A stretch of 64,000 bases of DNA from Acanthosepion esculentum. Its lineage: Eukaryota; Mollusca; Cephalopoda; Sepiida; Sepiidae. This document shows, one piece after another, positions 20,870 through 30,904 of this stretch. How positions within the stretch are numbered: the stretch's first letter is position 1; each line of letters begins with the position of its first letter. A model generated the notes under the pieces. That model searched no databases. It was not told the DNA's origin and saw nothing but the letters and a program-made list of their open reading frames with translations. The stretch is taken from assembly GCA_964036315.1 (NCBI GenBank), contig OZ038487.1, positions 55,889,909 to 55,953,908 on the forward strand. The letters are read 5' to 3'. The position numbers and the translations under genes were made by a program.

Positions 20870-21325
20870 TAAGTATCAGCAGCAAGATCATCATTCTTGC
20901 AGTACCTCCCCACTCAGTTTCTGTTTGAATACTCTGTATAGGATTTCATCTTCAGTGCTGCCCAGCTTGTTTGAGATGCATTTCTTGAAGGCTTTAACAA
21001 TGATAGTGGTGTTCAACTCTTCCCAGGCATATGTTAAGTTGTTGAGTAACTCAGGTGTGTATTTGCTACCCAGCACAAGTATTAAACTGAAAGCCTTCAG
21101 CTAATTTAAACGCATGCTTTAATTGAAGTGTTCCACCTGCAGATGAAATGGGTTCTGTCTACTGAGTTTTATATAAAAATTTTTTCTCCACTGGGAAGAT
21201 CAATCTATTTATCTGGTGAAGTTACATCAGATTAGATCAACAGTGTTGACAATCCACTTGCAAATGTCTTCATGCTCTGGTTTTCTTATTTTGCCTTTGA
21301 ATGTGTAGGTATGATTTATTTCTCT
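20870..21325 (-). pseudogene. Tigger/pogo-like transposase relic
   Basis: From the minus strand, YTFKGKIRKPEHEDICKWIV (near 21300) resembles the N-terminal end of the CENP-B-type HTH region of pogo/Tigger transposases. The frame 21076-20891 gives LTYAWEELNTTIIVKAFKKC and ISNKLGSTEDEILYRVF, the distinctive C-terminus 'AW..V...TI...F.K.GI...DG.ED'. The DDE catalytic core between is deleted. Immobile. Confidence 0.75.
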
Positions 21326-21350
21326 TTGTTGCAGTATGCCATTAGACATA

Positions 21351-22043
21351 CAATGGAACCTTGGTTGACGAATTTAATTCGTTCCTGAAGCCCGTTCGTG
21401 AACTGAAACTATTTTTCCAATAGGAATCAATGTAAAATGGATTAAACTGTTCCTGCTCCCAAGAAGCTTATTTAAACTTTAACAATAGTACTTTGTGCAC
21501 AAGTTTTTACACAAAACTAATGAAAATCATTAAATCTAAGAAAAAAAAAACAATAATAAAAAGTTAAAATATAGACAAAAACTTCAATTTTATCATACAT
21601 GCAGAGTTGATGGCGTAAGTGAAAATGGAAGGGGAAGGAAAGAGATGTTATGGTTTGGAAAGAGAAAGAAAAGACATGATCATCTCTTTATTTATAAAAA
21701 TAGTATAAATCATTGATTTTGCCATATGAAACTGGGTAGATAGAGACAATATCATCAACAATAGTTTTTCTCTTAATTTTTCTTTTTCCTTTACCAGTAT
21801 TACTACTAGCTTTCTCTGGGTCCATGACTGAGAACTAATGAAGAGAAAAAAAAGGCACAGTACAATAAAAATGGAAAAGAAGAGCACAGCACAACACATG
21901 AATGTATACAAAATGGCAGTCGACTAAGAAATGATTTCATTTGGGTTAACTCAGTTCAACTTGGTTTGGCAATGTTGTTCGAGAACCAAAATTTTGTTTG
22001 ATTTGTTCGACATGCAAGATGTTTGAGAACCGAGGTTGCTCTG
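21351..22043. mobile_element. Tigger-like non-autonomous DNA transposon
   Basis: Left end CAATGGAACCTTGGTTGACG and right end (inverse) CAGAGCAACCTCGGTTCTCA are matching TIRs. They are flanked by TA at 21349-21350 and 22044-22045. About 690 bp long with no transposase. Target and ends fit the pogo/Tigger group. It lies just beside the Tigger transposase relic, but common origin is not shown. Confidence 0.8.
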
Positions 22044-22314
22044 TATATATTCTCTACGGTAAACAAATGAATCCAATTTGACTATCAAGGATTGAAAGTG
22101 AAGATTGAGCTGCTCTAGTTTTGGATTATCATTTCTTCAGATTTCGGTAAGTGCATCAATCCTGAAGCATTTTGTACCCCTATATATATATATGAAACTT
22201 AACCAAAGGCAGATATTTTATTCTGACCCTAGATAGAAGTGCCAGGCAGAAAGACACATATTCTCTGACATCAATGGGATTGGTAAGCCATGTATAAATC
22301 TGAAAGTGCACTGA

Positions 22315-22465
22315 GATAGTGAAAGATGCCTTCCAAAAGCTAAGAAAAGTATTAAGAAACAAGAAAAATTTAATTAGTAACAAAGAAAAGACTACTGAAC
22401 TGTTACATAATATCAGTCCTCCTATATTGCAGTGAACAGTGGACAATCTCCTCATATATAAAGAG
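22315..22465 (+). pseudogene. LINE-B fragment
   Basis: GATGCCTTCCAAAAGCTAAG, AAAGTATTAAGAAAC, CATAATATCAGTCCTCC and GTGAACAGTGGACAATCTCC encode the DAFQKLNKVLRN...VISVLLYCSEQWTIS-type LINE-B segment, then stop. Confidence 0.7.
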
Positions 22466-22825
22466 ACTTAAGATCAATGTACTCTACAAGACCAGCCGTT
22501 GGTTCTGTCCTGGTCCAGTACTACAGGTTCAAGCAAAGTCTCCGGTTCACAATGTCAATTCATTTCCACTTTCCAACCACATTGTGATTTTTTTGATCCT
22601 GGAAAACAATTAAAATATCGTAGGTCCCAGAAAATTCAGCTGGTCTTCCTGCAAGTTTGTTGGGGCAAGAATCGGGGCAAGCAGAAAAATCAAATATGAA
22701 CTAGTCGATTCGAGTCCAAAGAAAAATTTATGAATATGTATATAAGGAAGAAATTGGTACACAAAGAATAATGCTCCTTTTACAAGAAAGTAGTGTATAT
22801 GAAATAAAGCCCAGAAAAAAAAAGA

Positions 22826-22925
22826 AAACAAATATTGCAAATAATTTTGAAAGAAGAGTAGTAGTTTTCGGGTTCACCCTTTTTGTTCTTAGTAGTTGCT
22901 GTAATTATTTCACTATCAGGATTTA
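22826..22925. repeat. 100-bp repeat, second copy
   Basis: Near-identical to 20662-20765 (AATATTGCAAATAATTTTGA to TTATTTCACTATCAGGAT). The two copies flank the Tigger relic and the Tigger-like element. Confidence 0.75.
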
Positions 22926-22929
22926 AGTG

Positions 22930-23435
22930 GGTTCACTGGCAGTATTGCACCAATATTGCAGATAACTTGAGTTCACTTCCTCCCTTATTACAGCAGCAAG
23001 CAGACACTTTCACTCTCACTGCCTATCTCTTTCTCTCTCGTTGACTGCTTTTCAACTTACTTCATCCAGCTCCAAGACTTTAACTCTGATTTTGACTTCT
23101 TGTTTTCACACAAAAACGCGCTTAACTAAATGTGGTGGTAGCAACAAAAACCCTGGGAATTGGTAAACTTAGAATACAACCAGATTACTGACCTCTCCCA
23201 CTTCATGATTAAATAAAAAGTTTCTTCTTCTCTGTTAGTATTCCATAGTTCATATAAACACTATTGTTTTGACATTTTATATTAATAATTCTGATGAAGC
23301 ATAGATTCTCTGGGCACAAACTTCACCACAGATTATTTTTCTCATTTATAAACAAAATTCTGTATTACTATAATTATTAATATTTCAAGGGTGACCATTG
23401 CTCTCTGCCACATAAGCAACAGAACTGTGATTCTA
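22930..23435. other. Unassigned region
   Basis: Contains CT-rich sequence near 22990-23110. No gene recognised. Confidence 0.35.
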
Positions 23436-23723
23436 CAGAAGGAAGCTGAGAATACCATGAACTGATCATGTAAGCAATGACAAAGTTTTAGAGAAAATAG
23501 AAACAAAAAGGACACTTATACTTAACATCAGGAAGAGATAGCTGAAATTTCTTGGGTATATAATGAGGAAAGAAGGCTCAGAGATTTGATACTCACAGAA
23601 CAGACTGAAGGCAAGAGTGGCAGCGGAAAACAGATTGTGTAAATGGATGGCAGGACAGGGATCAGGATAGATAGTAAAAAATTTAAAAAAAAAGACAAAT
23701 TTACTAAAAGCTACAAAGGACAG

Positions 23724-23960
23724 TGTTATAGTAATTTACCCCCCCCACACACACACACACACACATGGACATGGACTCTCCCAGCTATAAATAGGAGCAG
23801 GTACTGCCTTTTGGAGAGGGAAGTTTCCAGCAGTCAGCTCTGACAGTCAGACCGAACATTCTTACTGTAACACTCATTTGTATATGTTTGTATTACGGTT
23901 TTTGTTAATATATTTGTTTAACTCAATTCCTCTCTTGTGTGTTTATTTCTGGCCACAACA
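23724..23960 (+). mobile_element. Solo LTR with 5-bp target duplication
   Basis: A 237-bp element begins TGTTATAGTAATTTACC and ends GGCCACAACA (TG...CA), flanked on both sides by GACAG. A TATAAATA box lies at 23786-23793, so the promoter orientation is plus. A C run and CA repeat occupy the U3-like part. No second LTR, primer site or gag-pol is present, so it is a solo LTR left by LTR-LTR recombination. Superfamily (Ty3, Pao or other) is undetermined; a 5-bp duplication fits several. Confidence 0.88.
23786..23793 (+). promoter_or_regulatory. TATA box of the solo LTR
   Basis: TATAAATA followed by GGAGCAGGTACTGCC within the LTR, at a plausible distance from the 3' end for an R/U5 region of about 150 bp. 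Confidence 0.6.
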
Positions 23961-24064
23961 GACAGGAAATTGAAGACAGCCATAATTACCGTTATCCTGA
24001 AGGGCTATACATCATATAAAAGAATATGGTAGTGATGTTTGGGTTGTATGATGGATAACTGGCT

Positions 24065-24195
24065 TGGAATGAAAAATCAGAGAGCTGGATTAGAATTCCT
24101 GTCATGTTTGTTACCTTCACTTAGCTGCAAATACCCTGGGGAAAAATATGAATCCATCTTTTCTCCCCCAGCTATGGGTTAAATAGTGGAACGGA
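24065..24195 (+). mobile_element. tRNA-like SINE body
   Basis: TTAGAATTCCTGTCATGTTT (B-box-like), GCTGCAAATACCCTGGGG, ATGAATCCATC and CCAGCTATGGGTTAA match the minus-strand copies at 4950 and 42055, here on the plus strand. Confidence 0.65.
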
Positions 24196-24199
24196 CTGA

Positions 24200-25690
24200 G
24201 TCCTAAAGTCTTGTTGGCTTTAAAGGCATATCAATTTTCAATAGGTCATTTCATGCCTAATAAGATTTGACTGGGCATTATGGTTTGTGTATTAAATTTA
24301 ATTTGTGAATAATATTTTAGTATCATTCAGTTGAAAGCAATATCCTTTTTAAAAGGAGTTCATTTGAAGTTAATGATTTTGGTATGAAGTTCTTTTGGAG
24401 GTTATTTTATTTTGTTCATTTAATTATTTTGTAAAGATTAGTTATTGCTTAAATTTTTTAATATAACTTAAGAAATTTAATTATGTTATTGTGATCAATC
24501 CTGTTGAAGAGTTCATTTATATTGCTTGCCTGCTAACACTTTTTATGGACCAGACTTAAATCTATATAGTTTGTAAGTATGTATTCCGTACTACTGTATA
24601 CCATTCATTACATGTATAGCACATAGGTAGAGCTTCCTTTTTTAGTATGTAGCTGTGAGTAATAGTGTGGCCAAGTTAGAGTCGAGCTGGTACTGATTTA
24701 TCTTTCCCTAAAGCCTTGGTTGGTAACCAGCCTACCATAGAGAGTAGGCAGCCTATGGTGCAAATTCTTCTCCCAAGTTAATCCTGAATCAAAATGAGTC
24801 ATGATTGTCCAAGCAGGCATCATGTATGGTATTGAAGGAATGAATGAATATAGTTGTAATAATAATAATGATGATGAGAATAAAATTAATGAATATTGTT
24901 ATTGCAATAATGATAGAAACAAAAGAATATAAATCAAATGTTAAATCTTAACTAAAATGATTATAAAATACAGCCCAGAAAGATGAATGAGAAGTAAATC
25001 ATAAAACTTGGACTGAAACGAAAGAACAAAAAAAATGTAGAAAAATGAAGCAAAAACCAGAAAAGAAACCAAATTTACAAGCAAATGGCGGATAATATAA
25101 GCTAATAAACAAAAGAAAATATTTGACAACCTTATAATTATATACAGAAGACAAAATTTGATTGGAAGCAAAAAAGTAAAACCGTTATTCTTGAATAAAT
25201 ATAGATTTGAATATGGACTTACTTATAAAAATAATTTGTAGTATCTACTATAGCGCGATGTTTAACAAAATTATCTCATGGATCTTTCTAACAATAAATA
25301 TTATATTAGAGGATAGACATATCCGAGTAGACATCTGTGTTTTTTTAAAGTGTAATTGACATCGACTGGCATATGTTTTCAAGAGTTTTTAATAAAGTAA
25401 ATATGGCTTTCAGCCGAGGAGTTAGTATCTATTTTACCAGCATCTTGTAGTTAATAACAATTGAAAAACATTGATTTGTATTATAAAAGCTAGCATTGTG
25501 TATAATAGAAAAGAGAGAAATATTAAGACAATAAATGTTAAAATCCTAAACTTGTGAAAATGTTAAGTTTAAGGTTAAAATCAAATCAGTGGGACTGACA
25601 AATTTGATATCTTTTCTGCAACATAATAAATGGAATTAGACTTAACATTAAGGCATTAACTGGCAGAAGACACTTATGAAATTTATTTTT
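24200..25690. other. Unassigned AT-rich region
   Basis: About 1.5 kb without recognisable repeats apart from short AAT-rich runs near 24860. The 76-residue minus frame at 24941-25171 is Ile/Phe/Leu-rich with no domain. This may be genuine unique intergenic or intronic sequence. Confidence 0.45.
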
Positions 25691-25694
25691 TTAA

Positions 25695-26175
25695 CAGTAA
25701 GGTTCACCCTGTACAAGGCTCGGGGGCCGTTCAAGGTAGAGGGTTACATTAAGAAGCAATTTGTACAGATAGGAGGGGAAAATAATGGTTAACCCTAGAC
25801 ATGAACAGTTTAAGATTGTAGTGATTGGGGAAACATCCTCTTGGGAGTTCATTTCCCAGAGCAGTGATTTGTGGGAAGAAGACGTTCAAGTGGAACAAAC
25901 TTCTTATCAATGGAATACAGAGGGAATGTGGGTGGATTGCTACTATGTAAGTGGCATGGCATGTCCTTGCCATTAAGGTTTGGACTGGCAGAACCAGGGA
26001 ATGTAGCTTGGTCAAGCACTTTCTGTGGAAGTAGAAAAAGATCAGCAGGAGGTTTGCCACATCCAAGCTGTGATAGAGAGTTTGGAGAGTAACTAATCAC
26101 CCACAAGGGCTTTGAGAAACTTTTGGCTATTAAGATTGAAGAGTGATGTCAGGGTAGCTCCTGCCCAAATATGAC
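25695..26175 (-). pseudogene. LINE-D C-terminal relic
   Basis: The frame 26066-25749 contains LCIPLIRSLFHLNVFFPQIT, ALGNELPRGCFPNHYNLKLF and MSRVNHYFPLLS, the 'F.RT...WN.LP......L..FK..V' tail found at the end of many non-LTR retrotransposon proteins. The minus-strand sequence ends with CCTTGTACAGGGTGAACCTTA, the family's 3' terminus. 5'-truncated, no reverse transcriptase domain. Confidence 0.75.
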
Positions 26176-26274
26176 AACAGTACTCCATATACCAGTATAA
26201 TGAGATTGATACTCACTGGGTGCCCTATTAATGTGATCTTTTACTAGACAAAGTTAACCTTAGTATATAACAGA

Positions 26275-26545
26275 AACCATATTTATTGAAGACTTCCAAC
26301 AACAGCAACAACTAAAATAGATAGCACATGTAACTAGAAGAGAAAATAATGCTATAATCATGATGTTGACTTCCACACTGCTTTAAACTGAAGGTTAGGA
26401 AGGAAACTCTGATCAATACTAGAAAGGGCTTTGAAATAGTTTAATTCTAACTGACAGTAACACAAAATGTTTGTTCAATGAATGTCAAATGATTCTGTAT
26501 GAGGAAACAGTTCATCTTATCATTACCATTAAACTGAGAAAATCT
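26275..26545 (+). pseudogene. LINE-C C-terminal relic, copy 4
   Basis: CCAACAACAGCAACAACTAAA, GATAGCACATGTAACTAGAAG and AAGGTTAGGAAGGAAACTC match the three tails at 11.4-12.6 kb. Premature stops are present. Confidence 0.7.
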
Positions 26546-26559
26546 TTCCCTTCTTGGAA

Positions 26560-26690
26560 TGGTGAGTCATCAAGCCCGAAATAAATTACATCTTGCATCC
26601 TGTTAACTTGTGTCTTATTTTATTCACCAGGACTCTTTAGAACAGAGATGAACATGGCCTGCCACACGTTCCTGTCTTTTCTTATTCTAA
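26560..26690. other. Flank of the 21-bp minisatellite
   Basis: No clear match to the other LINE-A copies. It contains GAACATGGCCTGCCACACG and leads into the array. Confidence 0.3.
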
Positions 26691-27066
26691 TTTGTCTCTT
26701 TACCATCCCCCTTTGTCTCTTTACCATCCCCCTTTGTCTCTTTACCATCCCCCTTTGTCTCTTTACCATCCCCCTTTGTCTCTTTACCATCCCCCTTTGT
26801 CTCTTTACCATCCCCCTTTGTCTCTTTACCATCCCCCTTTGTCTCTTTACCATCCCCCTTTGTCTCTTTACCATCCCCCTTTGTCTCTTTACCATCCCCC
26901 TTTGTCTCTTTACCATCCCCCTTTGTCTCTTTACCATCCCCCTTTGTCTCTTTACCATCCCCCTTTGTCTCTTTACCATCCCCCTTTGTCTCTTTACCAT
27001 CCCCCTTTGTCTCTTTACCATCCCCCTTTGTCTCTTTACCATCCCCCTTTGTCTCTTTACCATCCC
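26691..27066. repeat. Homogeneous 21-bp minisatellite, ~18 units
   Basis: The unit TGTCTCTTTACCATCCCCCT(T) recurs about 18 times with no substitution that I can see. Because 21 is a multiple of three, three long open frames appear (plus strand LFTIPLC and SLYHPPL, minus strand MVKRQRG). They reflect the array, not selection. On the minus strand each unit carries a GGGGG run. The array sits directly before a LINE-A fragment. Confidence 0.97.
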
Positions 27067-27172
27067 TCCCGATAAATTACAAAGAATCTGCAATGTTATT
27101 GATCATGACCTGACATCTCAGCTTCAGTCACTTTCTCACTACCATAACATAGCTTCCATGTACCTTTTCTTT
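27067..27172 (+). pseudogene. LINE-A fragment
   Basis: DKLQRICNVIDHDLTSQLQS, LSHYHNIASMYLFF matches the LINE-A C-terminal region (compare MQRRICKVIGHDLVSLFQS at 48.26 kb). It ends abruptly at AACAGTGAGGTTCAACC, the 3' end of an opposing LINE-D. Confidence 0.75.
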
Positions 27173-27179
27173 TTTTAAC

Positions 27180-27790
27180 AGTGAGGTTCAACCTGTACAA
27201 GGCCCAGAAGCCACTTGAAGAAGAGGATTACAGAATAAGAGGCCAGGTCTACATGCAAGCCGGTGGCATGCCACTAGCATTTACCGCTGGTGGCCCACCA
27301 TCAGACCACCAACATTTGTTTCGGCAATGTTACCACTGGCGGACCACTAGAGGCCCGTCAGTGGCTGTCACCAGAGGACCTCAGGCATTGGCACCGGCGG
27401 TCCACAAGCGAGCCACTGGCTGCTTACATGTAGTGAGGTTATTTAAACAGCTGGAGAAGATAACAGTTAACCCTAGACTTCACCAGGTTAAGATTGTAAT
27501 TATCAAAAAAAAAAAAAAATCTTCTTGGGATTCAGTTTCACAGAGCAGTGGTTCATGGGAAGAAGCTGCTCGAGCAAAACTTACTTCTCACCAGTGGGAT
27601 ATGAAAGGAATGATGGTGGTTTGCTACAATGCACATATGACAGGTCTTAGCCATGAAGGTCTGAACACTTTCCAAGGAAATTGCAATAGAGTAGAGAGAA
27701 GATTGCAACATTTTGCCTGTGGAAAAGGGGCTGTAGGATGGAAATTTGAATTGAACTGGGGTTAAACATTGTGGTGAAATAAAAAGAAAA
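27180..27790 (-). pseudogene. LINE-D relic with foreign insert
   Basis: On the minus strand HSFHIPLVRSKFCSSSFFP (near 27600) and the 3' terminus at 27181-27225 match LINE-D. Between about 27235 and 27435 lies a less AT-rich stretch (GCCGGTGGCATGCCACTAGC and related GCCACTGG blocks) that no other copy has. It appears to be an insertion or local duplication. The 194-residue plus-strand frame spanning this region runs antisense to LINE-D and is not supported as a gene. Confidence 0.65.
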
Positions 27791-27834
27791 CAGCAACCAG
27801 CGAGTAAATTCAAGCTCTCCCAACTAGTATTCCA

Positions 27835-28135
27835 ACCTAGAGTTGTTCCTTCTTGAGTTCTGTCTCAAAATCGCACTAACAGACTTTTCCAGTCGCCAGC
27901 CGTGAACGTCGCTCCAAGCATGCCCACTGGGAAAAACTAGTTGCTTTTATATCTGTCCATATACCCATAATCCCTTGCGTCTTCATCCGATCCCATAATT
28001 CATTGAATCTCTGAACCATAATGCATTGCATATTCATTGCATAAAAATGCAATGCAAGTCCCCCCTTATTCTTTTACGTTATCTGGCCGAGGACGGATTA
28101 CGGCAGAGCGGTAAGTGCTTTTTTTCTCCTTCATT
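27835..28135. promoter_or_regulatory. CpG-richer island, possible promoter/5' exon
   Basis: CpG, scarce elsewhere, clusters at 27868-27920 and 28075-28112. An inverted repeat of TGCATTGCAT/ATGCAATGCA lies at 28021-28060. Immediately after CGGCAGAGCG comes GTAAGTG (28111), a strong match to a splice donor. Together this could be a promoter with a short 5' non-coding exon on the plus strand. No TATA box or downstream exon is seen, so this is a suggestion only. Confidence 0.25.
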
Positions 28136-28271
28136 TCACCTGCAGTAGCCTTACATGCTAAGCAATTACGGGCTCTTTTTTGGCGGGGAAAAGGCAAGTT
28201 GCAACCAGTTGTGCTCATCCCAGGTTCTGCCTCATCATGTCTGCCACAAACATCAATAGTTTTTGTTTTTT

Positions 28272-28700
28272 TTTAAATTGAATTCACCTCAAGCAAGGCA
28301 GTAAACTCACTAAGACACAAGGAGTTACTGGGTGTGAAAGAATTAGAAAACAGAAACATTATTAAGGAGCGAGAACAATTGAAAAGTGATCAGGAAGACA
28401 GTAGATAACAACTGACATTGCATTTAAATTTTTTGAAAAACAAAGTTGGCCATGTTGTTGGAAGAGAGTTCCACAAATGAGAAGTGTGAGAAAAACTGTT
28501 AGTATACAACTTACAGTTACATCTAGCCAATTAAACTGTAAGTTGATGAGCCCTTGTTGACAATCTAAAACAGCTTAAATTCATAAAGTCTAGATACCAT
28601 AGTGAAGAGCCCATCCAAACAATTACCATGAAAATATTTATAGAAATGGCACAGGGAGGCAACTTAACAGTGGTGAGTGAAGCCGAGCTGCCAGGTCAGA
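28272..28700 (-). pseudogene. LINE-A 3' end
   Basis: Minus strand ends with CTTGCTTGAGGTGAATTCAAT. Upstream on that strand are TTTAAATGCAATGTCAGTTG, TCTCATTTGTGGAACTCTC and AACTTACAGTTTAATTGG, as in the other copies. Frames are broken. It covers the C-terminal and 3' UTR portion only. Confidence 0.75.
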
Positions 28701-29185
28701 ACTAATATTTATGGCCATGGAAAATTGACTGAAGGTTATAAATAAGATATACAAGTAGAAAAACCTTGCAATTGTTTGAAAGCTTTAAAAAATAACTGAT
28801 GCTACAGCTAGTATCACCAAACTGTCAATATATGTCCGTGAGCAACCCAGAAATCTTAAATGCTCTTGTGGTAATTAGTGGCAGATTACTGATTGCTGGT
28901 TTAATGATGGCTGACCTGTAATGTTAATACAAAAGATTATTGAGACAGGGAAACAAACAGTAAAGGTTCACACTATTTATTATTAGTTGTGAGTCAAAAA
29001 TAATGGGTGATATTGCTACATCTAATAAAAACTCAACTCAAGCTAATGTTTTTAGTCATATGGCAAATTGATATAAAAAAACAAGACACAGAACTGAGCA
29101 ATTAAGGAAAAAAAAAGTGTGTTTTTAACATTGTTAGATATGATTTGTAGCAGAGCAGTTTTAATTACTTTTTTTTTCCCACTTA
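28701..29185. other. Unassigned sequence
   Basis: No gene or repeat recognised. Confidence 0.4.
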
Positions 29186-29189
29186 GAGT

Positions 29190-29600
29190 GATGTCCGCCC
29201 TATACCAGGTCCTAGGTAGGAGGTTACAGAGTAAAAGGTACAGCTTATATGTAAGAAAGATAACAGTTAACCCTAGACTTGAACTGGTTAAAATTGTAGT
29301 GATCAGAGAAGCATCTTCTTAGCAGTCATTTCCACAAGGCAGCAGTGTGTGGGAAGAAGCTGCCTGAGGAGAACTTACATCTTACCAGGGGAATATGAAA
29401 GAAATACAGTTTGGTTTGCTACAAGGTGTATGTCATGCTGAGTCTTAGCTGTGAAGGTTAGAACTGGTGGAACTAAGGATTGTAGTTCATCTAAACCGTC
29501 ACTATATTGCTATGGTAGAACAGTGAGATGTTTGTGACGGCTCATTTGTGTGAACGGGGTTGTAGGGTGTGAAATAATTTGTCACTTACAAGGACTAATG
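29190..29600 (-). pseudogene. LINE-D relic
   Basis: TAACAGTTAACCCTAGACTTG, GGTTAAAATTGTAGTGATCAG and GAAGCATCTTCTTAGC (plus-strand view) match the LINE-D tail at 25.8 and 27.5 kb, read antisense. Interrupted frames. Confidence 0.65.
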
Positions 29601-29764
29601 AGAGTGTAAAGTGAAAACTGAAATAAAAGCATCACAGTTTGTTTTTTGCCAAAAGCTTACTCCTATGTTTCAATTCTGCATGGAGGACTGATGGTCTACC
29701 TAGCTGAAATGAAAGAAGTTCATTAAAACGAAAGAAATTTCTAAAAAAAAAAAAAAAATAACAA

Positions 29765-30030
29765 CTAACAATCTTTTTATGTGTCATGTCCCTTCCAGGA
29801 TATGGTTGATCATAGTGCTCCACAGCTTCCTGTTCTTTGTGACTAAGTGACATTTAACACTTTACCATCCTTCCCAATCTGCTACCTATTTACGAACTCT
29901 TTCAGGAAGTTATGTGCTATGTTCCTCTGCTCCTCTCAATCCTAGTAGGCCCTCTGAATGTTAAATTCTCCAAGCCCTCTTTTCTCATTACGTGCCCCAG
30001 AAATTTAACTGTTCTCTTTCTTTTTGATTT
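29765..30030 (-). pseudogene. LINE-B 3' end
   Basis: Minus strand: ACAGTTAAATTTCTGGGGCA, GTAATGAGAAAAGAGGGCTTG, CTGTGGAGCACTATGATCA and GGAAGGGACATGACACAT encode the KFLGHVMRKEGLENL ... AVEHYDQ-type LINE-B tail with frameshifts. Confidence 0.75.
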
Positions 30031-30174
30031 ATTATTGATTGATTCATTCATATTCGATGGCTTATTAAACCATTGCATGTTATTTAAATCCAGAAAATAT
30101 TTTTTTAGATTGTAAGAAGTTTTTTTTTTAGAGATAATAATGGTTTAGTGATACAAGTTAACCAATAGAAGGAG

Positions 30175-30309
30175 AGAGATGAGGTGGATTCATGCCTTTC
30201 TGAATGGTATTTGCCTTTAATTGCATATAATGAACCCAACTGGAATTGGAACTCAGCTCTCAGATTAGCAATTCTGAGCCATTATCCATTACAGCACCCA
30301 CACATCCAA
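30175..30309 (-). mobile_element. Composite SINE: tRNA-like body
   Basis: On the minus strand, after the 5S-like head, the sequence continues TGGATAATGGCTCAGAAT (A-box-like), GAGTTCCAATTCC (B-box-like), then TGGGTTCATTATATGC and the common SINE body to ATGAATCCACCTCATCTC. The same body occurs without the 5S head elsewhere in the window. Confidence 0.75.
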
Positions 30310-30427
30310 CCTTACAGTACCTGGTATTCCCAAGAGGTCACCCATGTTGGTACTGACCAGGCTTGACATTGCTTAATTTCAGTGATTTTACGGAAACCAG
30401 TGTATATAATGTGGTTATAAGCCTTAT
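30310..30427 (-). mobile_element. Composite SINE: 5S rRNA-derived head
   Basis: Reverse-complemented, the segment runs from AGGCTTATAACCACATTAT (like the 5S start GCCTACGGCCATACCACC) through AAATTAAGCAATGTCAAGCC (like the 5S internal promoter AGCTAAGCAAGGTCGGGCC) and TGGTCAGTACCAACATGGG to GGGAATACCAGGTACTGTAAG (like the 5S 3' end). Length is close to 118 nt. It is a 5S rRNA-derived Pol III promoter of the SINE3 type, fused to a tRNA-like body. Not a functional 5S gene because many stem positions are altered. Confidence 0.8.
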
Positions 30428-30544
30428 ATTTTGATTTTAAAATAATTTTCCTTAAAGCATCCTCATTGCTCACATTCTGTTATTCTCAGCATCCTTCTGT
30501 AGAACCATATCTGTTCCTTCAAGTTTCATCTTCAACTGTGAGTT

Positions 30545-30900
30545 TGGCTTGGTTTGTTTAATGGCATGTAAACTCCTTATGGGTCATTTAATGCCGAAAT
30601 TTTATTTTCTTGTTAGCTTTAGTAATTTTTTTTCCAGTAATGTATTGCTGGTAATTTTTTTTCTTGTTTTTAGTATGAAAATGTATTGCTGGTATTTTTT
30701 TATAATGTATTTTTATATTTTGGCAGGGTTCACTAGTTGCCCATAGCTGGGACCCTAACAAGTGCTACCACCCTGAATCAGAGTGGATCTGGGAACAACA
30801 ATTAAGAGATAACTCCACACTCCTCAAAACTTCCCGATCAGAGGCTTTACTGCCAGTTGTAGTTTATCATCCTTCCCAGGACAATTAATGTGGGAATGGA
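30545..30900 (+). repeat. Family G copy G4
   Basis: TTGGCTTGGTTTGTTTAATGG, GGGTCATTTAATGCC, a degenerate GTATTGCTGGTA array of two to three units, TAGCTGGGACCCTAACAAG, GATAACTCCACACTCC, GATCAGAGGCTTTACTGCC and GTAGTTTATCATCC: the full order of family G on the plus strand. Confidence 0.8.
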
Positions 30901-30904
30901 AATT

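Larger units (their letters stand above)
23440..24020 (+). pseudogene. LINE-B tail interrupted by an LTR
   Basis: GGAAGCTGAGAATACCATGA, AAAAGGACACTTATACTTAAC, GGAAGAGATAGCTGAAATT and AAAAGCTACAAAGGACAG match the LINE-B tail up to 23723. The tail resumes at 23961 with GACAGGAAATTGAAGACAGCC and CCTGAAGGGCTATACATCAT. The interruption is exactly the solo LTR plus its duplicated GACAG. Confidence 0.85.

Noticed and set aside
26648..27178. Three open frames of 127-176 residues with heptad repeats
   Set aside because: All are translations of one homogeneous 21-bp minisatellite in different frames and strands, with no flanking coding signal.
27181..27765. 194-residue plus-strand open frame
   Set aside because: It runs antisense to a LINE-D tail and through an unrelated insert; no domain, no splice context.
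30310..30427. Functional 5S rRNA gene
   Set aside because: Too many substitutions in paired regions, and it is fused to a tRNA-like SINE body in two places.
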